From positions 37,850-101,849 of the forward strand of contig NZ_RCHI01000015.1 in NCBI RefSeq assembly GCF_003664585.1: DNA of 64,000 bases, in the 5' to 3' direction. The translations under genes and the position numbers were made by a program. Positions 18,092 to 27,139 of this stretch are shown in pieces. This DNA comes from Paenirhodobacter hankyongi. GTDB taxonomy: Bacteria > Pseudomonadota > Alphaproteobacteria > Rhodobacterales > Rhodobacteraceae. The notes below the pieces were generated by a model. It was not told the origin of the DNA, did not search any database, and saw nothing but the letters and a program-made list of their open reading frames with translations. The number at the start of each line of letters is the position of its first letter. Positions within the stretch are counted from its first letter, which is position 1.

Positions 18092-18156
18092 GTGACACGA
18101 AGCGGGGCGGCCTGAAGGCACGGCCCTGAAGTCTCACATCCAGTCTCAGGATTCCC

Positions 18157-18414
18157 ATGAATATCTCGAAACTCGAACAGCGCGTGCTGCACGTGCTGGC
18201 TCAGGGCGGGCTGATCCGCCATGAACGCGGCGAGGGCCGCAAGATTTCCGCCGTCACCTGCTACACCCGCGACGGGCTGGTGCTGTCCGATTGCGATCTG
18301 ACGCTGTTCCGGCGCCTCAGGGCGCGGCGGCTGATCGCCTCGGGCGGCGGTGCGCCCTACCGGATTTCGCGCCGCGGCCTTGCCGCTGTGCGCGGCCAAC
18401 TCGACAACCAGTGA
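18157..18414 (+). CDS. YjhX/TopAI family toxin (UPF0386)
   Basis: An 85-residue protein of the UPF0386/YjhX family, the same length as E. coli YjhX (TopAI), a protein inhibitor of topoisomerase I. Family signatures are plain: MNISKLEQRVLHVLAQGG, VTCYTRDGLVLSDCDLTLF and the C-terminal PYRISRRGLAAVRGQLDNQ. The start has AGGA 5 nt upstream. The next gene, a GNAT acetyltransferase, begins 8 nt after its stop with its Shine-Dalgarno overlapping that stop, the same partner type as E. coli YjhQ. Family membership is strong; toxicity here is inferred. Confidence 0.9.
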   Translation: MNISKLEQRVLHVLAQGGLIRHERGEGRKISAVTCYTRDGLVLSDCDLTLFRRLRARRLIASGGGAPYRISRRGLAAVRGQLDNQ

Positions 18415-18422
18415 GGTCTGCC

Positions 18423-18920
18423 ATGATCATCCGATCCGAAACCGGAACCGCGGCCGAGAGCGCCGCCCTTGCCACGCTCGTCACCCGGGCCTTCGCCACA
18501 GCCCCCGTCGCCTCGGGGACCGAGGCCGAGGTGCTGGCGCGGCTGCGCGCAAGCGGCGCGCTGAGCCTGTCGCTGGTCGCCGAGGAGGCGGGGCAGCTGA
18601 TCGGCCAGATCGCCGCCTCGCCCGCGACGATCGGCGGGGCGGGGGGCTGGGCCTGTCTCGGCCCGCTGGCCGTCGCGCCCGAGGCGCAGGGGCGGGGCAT
18701 CGGCGGCGCCTTGATGCGCGCGGCGCTGGACCGGCTTGCGGCGCGCGGTGCGGCGGGTGCGGTGCTGGTGGGCGAGCCCGCCTATTACGGCCGCTTCGGC
18801 TTTGTCGCCGATCCGGCGGTGGTGCTGGCGGGGGTGCCGGCGCGCTATGTGCTGGTGAAGCCGCTCGCCGGCCCCGCCCCCGCCGGGGCGCTCGTCTGTG
18901 CGCCGGCGCTGATGCCCTGA
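18423..18920 (+). CDS. GNAT N-acetyltransferase, YjhQ-like candidate antitoxin
   Basis: A 165-residue GNAT enzyme with the acetyl-CoA binding motif LGPLAVAPEAQGRGIGGALM (about residues 79-98) and EPAYYGRFGF, typical of the YjhQ/YhbS-like group. Its GAGG ribosome-binding site overlaps the YjhX-family stop codon, so the two are translationally coupled. In E. coli YjhQ neutralises YjhX, giving a two-gene toxin-antitoxin interpretation. It could also be an ordinary acetyltransferase. A terminator follows 7 bp after the stop. Confidence 0.88.
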   Translation: MIIRSETGTAAESAALATLVTRAFATAPVASGTEAEVLARLRASGALSLSLVAEEAGQLIGQIAASPATIGGAGGWACLGPLAVAPEAQGRGIGGALMRAALDRLAARGAAGAVLVGEPAYYGRFGFVADPAVVLAGVPARYVLVKPLAGPAPAGALVCAPALMP

Positions 18921-18927
18921 AATGCCG

Positions 18928-18953
18928 AAGGGCCGCCCCGACGGGCGGCCCTT
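18928..18953. terminator. Terminator between GNAT gene and ferredoxin gene
   Basis: Perfect 11-bp stem AAGGGCCGCCC / GGGCGGCCCTT with loop CGAC. It lies between convergent genes and can serve both; the T tract is short. Confidence 0.8.
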
Positions 18954-18973
18954 CTGGGAACGCGGAGACGCGC

Positions 18974-19992
<1,019 letters not shown>

Positions 19993-20017
19993 GGCCGTGG
20001 CCGAACGGCGGCGCCGG

Positions 20018-20560
20018 TCAGTCCGCGGCGGCCAGCACCGACGCGCTGTCGATGACCCGCGCGAAATCGGCCTCGAGATGGGCGAGGGTGACATCGAAGA
20101 TCACCTGCGCGCAGAGGCCTGCCGCCGGCAGGTCGAAGCCGATCACCGCATCGCGGACGACGGTCATGTCAAAGCCCAGATCCGCGCCATGCCGGACCGT
20201 GCTGTTGACACAGAACCCGGCCACGGCACCCGTCACCACCAGTTCGGTGATGCCGCGCGCCTGCAGATGCGCCGCCAGATCGGTCGAGGCGAAGGCCGAT
20301 GAGGTCCGTTTCACGAAAATCGCCTCGCCCTCCAGCGCTTCGGCGCAAGCCATCGGCGGATAGCCCGCGGCCGCCGGATGCAGGGGGGAGTGCGCGGCGT
20401 CGTCCCGGTGGCGGACATGCAGCACGGGCCACCCGTTTTGGCGGAAGCCCGCCGCAAGCGCCGCGATCCGCTCGGGCGCCCCGGCGTTCACGCAGTCGCG
20501 GCCAGCCGCGATGCGATGCTGCATTTCCATCTGCATGTCGATGATGACGAGGGCTCTCAC
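20018..20560 (-). CDS. Isochorismatase-family cysteine hydrolase
   Basis: A 180-residue cysteine hydrolase of the isochorismatase/nicotinamidase superfamily. The triad is visible as Asp8 (VIIDMQ), Lys84 (FVKRTSSAF) and Cys117 (AGFCVNSTVR), with the cis-peptide region GAVAGF before the Cys. The natural substrate is not evident. It likely starts at GTG 20560, preceded by CAGGGAG 8 nt upstream; an upstream in-frame reading lacks a ribosome-binding site. Confidence 0.87.
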   Translation of the reverse strand: MRALVIIDMQMEMQHRIAAGRDCVNAGAPERIAALAAGFRQNGWPVLHVRHRDDAAHSPLHPAAAGYPPMACAEALEGEAIFVKRTSSAFASTDLAAHLQARGITELVVTGAVAGFCVNSTVRHGADLGFDMTVVRDAVIGFDLPAAGLCAQVIFDVTLAHLEADFARVIDSASVLAAAD

Positions 20561-20694
20561 GCACGGCACTCCCTGAACCTGTGCCGTCGGGATAGCCCGG
20601 ATGCCGGGCCGACGCAAAGGGCCCGGAGCGGTGATCGCGCTCCGGGCCACTCGTCGTTCCTGTCCGCGCCGCTCGCGCGGCAGCGGGGTGCGGC

Positions 20695-22197
20695 TCAGCC
20701 GTTCACCGGCAGCGCCACGAAGCGCGGTTCGCCGCCACGGCGGATCAGCAGCAGCACCGACTTGCGTCCGGCATCCTTGGCTTCCTTCACCCGGTCCTCG
20801 AGGTCGCTCAGCTGCGCCACCGGCTGCTGGCCGGCCTCGGTGATCAGGTCGCCTTCGCGCAGGCCCTGGTCATAGGCGGCCGAGTTCTCGTCGATCGACT
20901 TGATGACAAGGCCCTGGGTGCCGGGCTGCAGACCCATCTCCTGGATCAGCGCATCGGTGAGCGGCATCACCGTCATGCCAAGCACCTGCGCCTCGCTCTC
21001 GGTGCCGGTCTGGTCCGGCGTCGCAGCGGGGACGGCGTCGCCCTCGGCGGTCTCGCGCCGGCCGAGCGTGACGAGCAGGGTCTGTTCCTTGCCGCCGCGC
21101 ACCACGATGACACGCACCGCCTGGCCCACCGGTGCATCGGCGACGCGGCGCACGAGGTCCCGGCTGTTCTTCACCTCGCCGCCGTCGAAGTTGACGATGA
21201 CATCGCCCGCCTGCATGCCCGCGGCCTTCGCCGGGCCTTCCGGCACCTCGGAGACAAGCGCGCCCTCGGGTTTCGCCAGGCCCATGGCATCGGCCATGTC
21301 CGGGGTGATTTCCTGGATCTTCACGCCAAGCCAGCCGCGGCGGGTCTCGCCGAACTGCTTGAGCTGGTCGACGACCTTCTTCACCACGTTCGAGGCCATC
21401 GAGAAGCCGATGCCGATCGAGCCGCCGTTCGGCGACAGGATCGCGGTGTTCACGCCGACGACCTGACCGTCCATGTTGAACAGCGGCCCGCCCGAGTTGC
21501 CGCGGTTGATCGCCGCGTCGGTCTGCAGGTAGTCGTCATAGGTGCCCGAAAGCTCGCGGTTGCGCGCCGAGACGATGCCGGCCGAGACCGAGAAGCCCTG
21601 GCCGAGCGGGTTGCCCATGGCCATCACCCAATCGCCGACCCGGGTCTGGTCACTGTCGGCGAAGGTGACGAAGGGCAACGGCTTGTCGCTTTCGACCTTG
21701 AGCAGCGCGATATCGGTCTTCGGGTCGGTGCCGACCAGCTTCGCGTCCATCGTCTTGCCGCCATAGAACTCGATCTGGATCTCGTCGGCACCCTCGATGA
21801 CGTGGTTGTTGGTGACGATGTAGCCGTCTTCCGAGATCACGAAGCCCGAGCCGAGCGCGTTGGAGCGCTGCGGATGGGTCGGGCCGTTCGGGCCGTTCGG
21901 CATCTGCTGGAACGGGAAGTCCTTGAACAGGTCCGAGAACGGCGAGCCGTCGGGGAAGACCGGGCCCTGATCGTTCGGCACGGCGACGGTGGTGGTGGTG
22001 GTGATCATCACCACCGCCGGGCTCACCTTTTCGGCCAGATCGGCGAAGCTGTCCGGGGCGGCGCGGGCATAGGCCGGCGCGATCGGCGTGAAGGCCAGCG
22101 CCGTCGAGATCATCGCGGCCCCCAGGACACCCTTCACAAGCCGGGGCGCACGGATCAGCGCCTTGCGGGTGAACGGGGTTAGGTCGTGTTTCGTCAT
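20695..22197 (-). CDS. degP: Do-like periplasmic serine protease (DegP/HtrA)
   Basis: Periplasmic protease/chaperone of 500 residues for misfolded envelope proteins. A signal peptide ends near AFTPIAPAYA. Trypsin-like catalytic residues are His132 (VTNNHVIEGA), Asp162 (PKTDIALLK) and Ser235 (NRGNSGGPLF). Two PDZ domains follow: about 290-380 (RRGWLGVKIQEITPDMADAM) and about 405-500. It lies downstream of hflK-hflC-DUF2065 on the same strand, a common quality-control grouping in alphaproteobacteria. Confidence 0.96.
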   Translation of the reverse strand: MTKHDLTPFTRKALIRAPRLVKGVLGAAMISTALAFTPIAPAYARAAPDSFADLAEKVSPAVVMITTTTTVAVPNDQGPVFPDGSPFSDLFKDFPFQQMPNGPNGPTHPQRSNALGSGFVISEDGYIVTNNHVIEGADEIQIEFYGGKTMDAKLVGTDPKTDIALLKVESDKPLPFVTFADSDQTRVGDWVMAMGNPLGQGFSVSAGIVSARNRELSGTYDDYLQTDAAINRGNSGGPLFNMDGQVVGVNTAILSPNGGSIGIGFSMASNVVKKVVDQLKQFGETRRGWLGVKIQEITPDMADAMGLAKPEGALVSEVPEGPAKAAGMQAGDVIVNFDGGEVKNSRDLVRRVADAPVGQAVRVIVVRGGKEQTLLVTLGRRETAEGDAVPAATPDQTGTESEAQVLGMTVMPLTDALIQEMGLQPGTQGLVIKSIDENSAAYDQGLREGDLITEAGQQPVAQLSDLEDRVKEAKDAGRKSVLLLIRRGGEPRFVALPVNG

Positions 22198-22346
22198 GCG
22201 TCGCTCCCGAAAATCCTCGAGCCGGGCCTGCCGGCGTCTCCCTTGTTAAAACCCCAGGGGACGGGACGTTCAAATGAAAGACCGTCGCGCCGTCTCAATT
22301 CGGTGTGAAAGGGGCGAGAGGATCTCGCCTGCTCCGGGCGCCGGGG

Positions 22347-22541
22347 TCAATGGCTGAAATGTCGCAAGAGCCACAAAAGCACCACGCCGGCGGCGATCGC
22401 GGCAAGGCCAAGCTGCCGCCGTCGCTCGCGCCCCATTGCGGCAAGCAGGGCCAGCACCTCCTCGATACGGGAAGGGGCCAGCGCAAGCGCCAGCCCCTCG
22501 ATCACCAGGACGAGCGCGAGGCCCGTCAGAAGCATCGCCAT
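22347..22541 (-). CDS. DUF2065 small membrane protein (YjeT-like)
   Basis: A 64-residue protein with two membrane segments (LLTGLALVLVIEGLALALAP and LGLAAIAAGVVLLWLLRHFS) of the DUF2065/YjeT family. Its ATG overlaps the hflC stop (TGATG), so it is the last member of hflK-hflC-DUF2065, the same order as E. coli hflKC-yjeT. The function is unknown; context suggests the HflKC complex. Confidence 0.85.
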   Translation of the reverse strand: MAMLLTGLALVLVIEGLALALAPSRIEEVLALLAAMGRERRRQLGLAAIAAGVVLLWLLRHFSH

Positions 22542-23461
22542 CACTGACCCGCGGTGGGCGCGGGGCTCTCGCCCGTCGGCACCGCCTCGACCGGACCCAG
22601 GCTTTTGACGAAGCGGTCATAGTCGAAGTAGAGGCTCGAGGGTTCGGTCACCAGAGACGAGGTGCCGGGCTTCAGGCTTTCCGCATAGAACTGCAGCGAG
22701 CGGGTGAAGGCGAAGAAGGACGGGTCCTTGCCATAGGCCTCGGCATAGATCGCGTTGCGCGCGGCATCGGCCTCGCCGCGGATGATCTCGGCCTGCTTGC
22801 GCGCCTCCGAGGTCAGCTCGATCACGGTGCGGTCGGCCGCCGCCCGCACGCGCTGTGCCGCCTCGCCGCCGCGCGCCCGCTCGTCCGCCGCCTCGCGCTC
22901 GCGCTCGGCCCGCATCCGGGCATAGGTCGCGGCCAGGTTCTGGTCGGGCAGGTCGGTACGGGTCAGCCGCACGTCGATCACGTCGACGCCAAGCGCCGCA
23001 GCTTCGCGCCGGGCGATGTCGCGGATCTGGTTCATCATCGCGGTGCGGTCGTCCGACAGCACCGCGGTCGAGGGAACCGAGCCCATGACCTCGCGGATGG
23101 CGTTGTTCAGGATGCCGTCAAGCCGGCTCTTGGCGAAGGTCTCGCCGCCGGTCGACACCGCCTCGCGGAACTTCACCGCGTTGGTGATGCGCCAGCGCGC
23201 GAAGGCGTCGACCACCAGACGGCGATCGTCGAGCGGCGTCACCTCGAGCGGCTGGGTCATCAGGCTGAGGATGCGGTCGTCATACTTCACCACCTGCTGG
23301 ATCAGCGGGATCTTGAGACCCAGGCCGGGCTCGGTGCGCACCGTCTTCACCTCGCCGAACTGCAGCACCAGTGCCTTTTCGCGCTCGTCCACCGTGTAGA
23401 CCGAGGACAGGCCGAGGGCGATCGCGATCACCCCCACCGGGATCAGGAATTGCGCGCGCAT
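22541..23461 (-). CDS. hflC: HflC, FtsH protease modulator subunit
   Basis: SPFH/prohibitin-family membrane protein of 306 residues that with HflK forms the periplasmic complex regulating FtsH. An N-terminal membrane anchor (FLIPVGVIAIALGLSSVYTV) precedes the band-7 domain (VDEREKALVLQFGEV). The C-terminal half holds the conserved EREREAADERARGGEAAQR coiled coil and FFAFTRSLQFYAESL. It starts within the hflK stop (ATGA), indicating coupling. Confidence 0.96.
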   Translation of the reverse strand: MRAQFLIPVGVIAIALGLSSVYTVDEREKALVLQFGEVKTVRTEPGLGLKIPLIQQVVKYDDRILSLMTQPLEVTPLDDRRLVVDAFARWRITNAVKFREAVSTGGETFAKSRLDGILNNAIREVMGSVPSTAVLSDDRTAMMNQIRDIARREAAALGVDVIDVRLTRTDLPDQNLAATYARMRAEREREAADERARGGEAAQRVRAAADRTVIELTSEARKQAEIIRGEADAARNAIYAEAYGKDPSFFAFTRSLQFYAESLKPGTSSLVTEPSSLYFDYDRFVKSLGPVEAVPTGESPAPTAGQ

Positions 23462-24591
23462 CAGTTGGCCCCCCCGTTCGTCGCAGGCGTGGTCTTGCGA
23501 AGCTGGTCAAGCGGCAGATAGGGCTGGACGCCCGACTGCCCGTCGACCACCACCTTGTCGACATCGCCAAGGATGCGGCCCATCGTTTCGTAGAACATCC
23601 GTCGCTTCGTCACCTCGGGCGCCTTGCGGTATTCCTCGTAGACCGAGAGGAAGCGTGCCGCCTCGCCCTGCGAGTCGTTCACCACCTGGGCACGATAGGC
23701 CTCGGCCTGCTCCTGCAGCTGCGCGGCCTGACCGCGGGCACCGGCGGTCGCCTTGTTCGAATAGGCATCCGCCTCCTTCTCGAGCTTGTCGCGCTCCTGT
23801 TGCGCGGCCTGCACGTCGCGGAAGCTGTCGATGACCTCCTTCGGCGGATCGGCGCGGTTGAAGTTCACCCGCACGATGTTGATGCCCACGTCATAGCTGT
23901 CGAGCGTCGCCTGCACCGCCGCGCGCAGATCGACCCCGATCGCGCCGCGGTCGCGGTTCAGGATCGGCGCGAGTTCCGAACGCGCAATGATGTCGCGCAT
24001 CGCGGATTCCGAGACGGCGCGGATCGTGTCTTCGGGATCGGCGAGGTTGAACAGGTATTTCGTCGGGTCCGAGATGTTCCAGACCACCTGGAACTCGATG
24101 TCGACGATGTTCTGGTCGCGGGTCAGCATCAGACCGGAATCCATCGAACCGCCGCGCCCGGTGCCCAGTTCCGTGGTGCGTTCGTCGGTGACCGGGATCA
24201 CCTCGGCCGTCACCACCGGCCAGGGCGCGAAATTGAGCCCCGGGTTGCCGGTCGCGTAATACTTGCCGAACATCAGCTCGATCGAGCGCTCGTTCTGCTG
24301 CACCGTGTAGAACGACCCCCAGGCCCAGAGTGCCGCCGCGGCCAGCGCCACGAGGCCGATCGTGCCGCCGGTCATCGCCGGCCCCCTGGGTAGCCCGCCG
24401 CCCGGCCGTCCGCCGCCCGAGCCGCCACGCCCGCCCATCAGCACCTTCAGGTGTTCCGAGCCTTTCTTCATGAGATCTTCGATCTCGGGGATCGCGGGCG
24501 GCTCGCCTGGCCGCCGCTGTCCGGGCCGTCGATTGTCGTCGCGGTCGTCGCCGTTGCCGCCGCCCGTCCCCCAGGGACCTCCGTTGCTCAT
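23461..24591 (-). CDS. hflK: HflK, FtsH protease modulator subunit
   Basis: Partner of HflC, 376 residues. It has a long Gly/Pro/Asp-rich cytoplasmic N-terminus (MSNGGPWGTGGGNGDDRDDN) typical of HflK, a membrane helix (GLVALAAAALWAWGSFYTVQ), the SPFH domain (NERSIELMFGKYYATGNPGL), and a C-terminal coiled coil with RMFYETMGRILGDVDKVVVD. First gene of the hflK-hflC-DUF2065 unit; gor lies 54 bp upstream on the same strand. Confidence 0.96.
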   Translation of the reverse strand: MSNGGPWGTGGGNGDDRDDNRRPGQRRPGEPPAIPEIEDLMKKGSEHLKVLMGGRGGSGGGRPGGGLPRGPAMTGGTIGLVALAAAALWAWGSFYTVQQNERSIELMFGKYYATGNPGLNFAPWPVVTAEVIPVTDERTTELGTGRGGSMDSGLMLTRDQNIVDIEFQVVWNISDPTKYLFNLADPEDTIRAVSESAMRDIIARSELAPILNRDRGAIGVDLRAAVQATLDSYDVGINIVRVNFNRADPPKEVIDSFRDVQAAQQERDKLEKEADAYSNKATAGARGQAAQLQEQAEAYRAQVVNDSQGEAARFLSVYEEYRKAPEVTKRRMFYETMGRILGDVDKVVVDGQSGVQPYLPLDQLRKTTPATNGGAN

Positions 24592-24645
24592 TTTCCCTCG
24601 CCTTTCATTGTTGTCCCGTCCGAGGTGGGGACTGATTGGTCGATG

Positions 24646-26001
24646 TCAAGCGTGCCGGACGGGCTTGCGCATCGTCACCAGCTCTTCCGCCATCGTCGGG
24701 TGCACCGCGCAGGTCGCGTCGAACTGCTCCTTGGTGGCGCCCATCTTCATCGCGATCGCCGCCAGCTGGATCATCTCGCCCGCCTCCGGTGCGACGATAT
24801 GACAGCCCAGCACCCGCCGCGTCGCCTTCGACACGACGAGCTTCATCAGCACCTTCTCGTCGCCGCCGGCAAAGGCCGAGCGCATCGGGCGGAAGGCCGA
24901 GACATAGACCTCGACCGGCTCGATCTCGCGCGCCGCTTCCTCGCTCAGGCCGCAGGTGCCGAACTCGGGCCGGGTGAAGACGGCCGAGGCGACAAGCTCG
25001 TGGTCGGCCTGGCGCGGCGTGGCGCCGAAGACGGTGTCGGCAAAGGCGTGGCCCTCGCGGATCGCGACCGGGGTCAGGGCGATGCGGTCGGTGACGTCGC
25101 CCACGGCATAGATCGAGGGCACGTTGGTCTGCGACCAGGCATCGACCGTCACGGCGCCGTTCGGGGCGAGCGTCACGCCCGCCTCGGTCAGACCCAGCCC
25201 CGCGGTGTTCGGCACCCGGCCGGTGGCGTAAAGCACGGCGTCGAAGGTCTCGCTGCGGCCGTCGCCGGCGGTGACGACAAGCCCCGCCTCGGTCTTCTTG
25301 ATGTGCTGCACCACAAGGCCGGTGTGGATCGCGATGCCGCGCGCCGCCATCTTCTCGACGATCAGGTCGCGGCATTCGGCGTCGAAGCCGCGCAGCAGCG
25401 GCGAGCGGTTCCACAGCGTCACGCCGGTGCCCAGCCCCTCGAGGATGCAGGCGAATTCGCAGGCGATATAGCCGCCGCCGACGATCAGGATGCGCTTCGG
25501 CAGCGCCTCCATCTTGAAGATCTCGTTGGAGGTCATCACGTGTTCGCGGCCGTCGAATTCGGGCACGAAGGGGGTGCCGCCGGTGGCGATCAGGATGTGC
25601 TTGGCGCTGACCACCTGGCCATCTGCAAGGCGCACCTCGTGGGGCGAGGCGACGGTGGCGCGCTGATCGAAGACGGTGACGCCGGCGCCCGACTGGCCGC
25701 GGCGATAGATCGCCTCGAGACGGTCGAGCTCGGCATCGAGCCTGGCGCGGAAGCCGGTCCAGTCGAAGGCGCCGAGCTCGGCCTGCCAGCCATAGGCGCG
25801 CGCCTCTTCCACCGCCGTCGGCATCGACGAGGCAAAGACCATCAGCTTCTTCGGCACGCACCCGCGGATCACGCAGGTGCCGCCCATCCGGTATTCCTCG
25901 GCAAGCGCCACCTTCGCGCCATGCTCGGCCGCCGCAATGCGCGCGGCGCGCACCCCGCCCGAACCGCCGCCGATCACGAAGAGGTCGTAGTCGAAGCTCA
26001 T
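24646..26001 (-). CDS. gor: Glutathione-disulfide reductase
   Basis: NADPH-dependent flavoprotein reducing GSSG. The 451 residues contain the FAD loop VIGGGSGGVRAARIA, the redox disulfide Cys43/Cys48 (GGTCVIRGCVPKK), the NADPH loop VGGGYIACEFACILEGLG with WNRSPLLR supplying phosphate-binding Arg residues, and the C-terminal His-Glu dyad (CAVHPTMAEELVT). ATG 26001 has AAGGG 7 nt upstream and starts the family at MSFDYDLFVIGG. Confidence 0.96.
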   Translation of the reverse strand: MSFDYDLFVIGGGSGGVRAARIAAAEHGAKVALAEEYRMGGTCVIRGCVPKKLMVFASSMPTAVEEARAYGWQAELGAFDWTGFRARLDAELDRLEAIYRRGQSGAGVTVFDQRATVASPHEVRLADGQVVSAKHILIATGGTPFVPEFDGREHVMTSNEIFKMEALPKRILIVGGGYIACEFACILEGLGTGVTLWNRSPLLRGFDAECRDLIVEKMAARGIAIHTGLVVQHIKKTEAGLVVTAGDGRSETFDAVLYATGRVPNTAGLGLTEAGVTLAPNGAVTVDAWSQTNVPSIYAVGDVTDRIALTPVAIREGHAFADTVFGATPRQADHELVASAVFTRPEFGTCGLSEEAAREIEPVEVYVSAFRPMRSAFAGGDEKVLMKLVVSKATRRVLGCHIVAPEAGEMIQLAAIAMKMGATKEQFDATCAVHPTMAEELVTMRKPVRHA

Positions 26002-26115
26002 CTGTCGCCCTTCCGTTTCCTGCCGCATCGCGGCACCGTTGCACAGGACTTAGCGGCGCGGGCCCCGCGGGGCAAGCCGCGGGGTGCGGATTGGCGTCGG
26101 GAGCTGTCTGCCGGA

Positions 26116-26147
26116 ACGAAAACGGCCCGGCGTCATGCGCCGGGCCG
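26116..26147 (-). terminator. Terminator after rpiA
   Basis: Minus-strand stem CGGCCCGGCG / CGCCGGGCCG (26147-26138 and 26132-26123) with a 5-nt loop followed on the transcript by TTTTCGTT. It separates rpiA from gor. Confidence 0.85.
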
Positions 26148-26181
26148 GGATCGCTCTTCGGGGTCTCTCAGGCGCGGTGCC

Positions 26182-26967
26182 TCAGTCGAGGTCGGAGAAG
26201 ATGTTGGCCTCGTCGGCGAAGTCGATGCGCTCATGCGCCACCGTGCCCTCGTTGATGTCGCGGATCTCGACCTTGCCATCGGCGCCGCCGATGATGACGC
26301 GGTCGCAGATGTCGATGAACAGGCCGTTCTCGACCACGCCCGGGATCTGGTTCAGCACCAGGCTCAGCTGGCGGGCGTTGGCGATGCGGTTCAGGTGCAG
26401 GTCGACGATGTAATTGCCCTCGTCGGTGACGAAGGGCTGCGTGCCGTTCAGCCGCAGCGTGGTCTGCCGGCCCAGCACCTCCATCGAGATCAGCATCTCC
26501 TCGATCAGCGCGCGGGTGGTCTGCCAGCCGAAGGGCACCACCTCGACCGGCAGCGGGAAGGCGCCAAGGGCCGCCACTTCCTTCGCCGCATCGGCGATGA
26601 CGATCATCTGGTCCGAGGCGGTGGCGACGATCTTCTCCTGAAGCAGGGCACCGCCGCCGCCCTTGATCAGGTTGAGCTGGGCGTCGAACTCGTCCGCGCC
26701 ATCGATCGTCAGATCGAGCCATTTCGCCTCGTCGAGGCCGATCACCTCGATCCCCACCTGGCGCGCCAGATCGGCGGTGCGCGACGAGGTCGGCACGCCG
26801 GTGATCCTGAGCCCGTCCTCGCGCACCATCTCGCCCAGACAGCGCACCATCCAGGCCGCGGTCGAGCCGGTGCCGAGGCCGACCTTCATCCCGTCCTCGA
26901 CATAGTCGACGGCACGGCGGGCGGCGGCGAATTTGGCCTTGTCGATCGGGGAGAGTTCGGCGGGCAT
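26182..26967 (-). CDS. rpiA: Ribose-5-phosphate isomerase A
   Basis: Interconverts ribose-5-phosphate and ribulose-5-phosphate (pentose phosphate and Calvin pathways). The 261 residues include GLGTGSTAAWMV (phosphate binding), LTIDGADEFD with catalytic acids, and IKGGGGALLQEKI. ATG 26967 follows AGGAGA by about 7 nt. It is divergent from sdaA, with a 15-bp palindrome between. Confidence 0.97.
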   Translation of the reverse strand: MPAELSPIDKAKFAAARRAVDYVEDGMKVGLGTGSTAAWMVRCLGEMVREDGLRITGVPTSSRTADLARQVGIEVIGLDEAKWLDLTIDGADEFDAQLNLIKGGGGALLQEKIVATASDQMIVIADAAKEVAALGAFPLPVEVVPFGWQTTRALIEEMLISMEVLGRQTTLRLNGTQPFVTDEGNYIVDLHLNRIANARQLSLVLNQIPGVVENGLFIDICDRVIIGGADGKVEIRDINEGTVAHERIDFADEANIFSDLD

Positions 26968-27059
26968 GGGCGGGTCTCCTGAAAGCGTCTCGGCCCGCTT
27001 ATAGACAAGCGCCCCCGCCTGCGCGAGGGCGAATCGTCCCGCCGGCGCGGGCACAGCGC

Positions 27060-27074
27060 CTTTGCGACGCAAAG
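27060..27074. promoter_or_regulatory. Perfect palindrome between rpiA and sdaA
   Basis: CTTTGCG-A-CGCAAAG is a perfect 15-bp palindrome in the 172-bp divergent region, 65 bp before the sdaA start. Candidate operator; the regulator is unknown. Confidence 0.45.
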
Positions 27075-27139
27075 TGTCGCTTTCCCGCTGTCCGCCGCGC
27101 CCACCCGTGGCAGGATGCGCCGAACAGGGAGACCGGGCG

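Noticed and set aside
17986..18156. A named riboswitch upstream of the YjhX-family gene
   Set aside because: No known aptamer core could be matched; only mini-ORFs and a short hairpin are visible.
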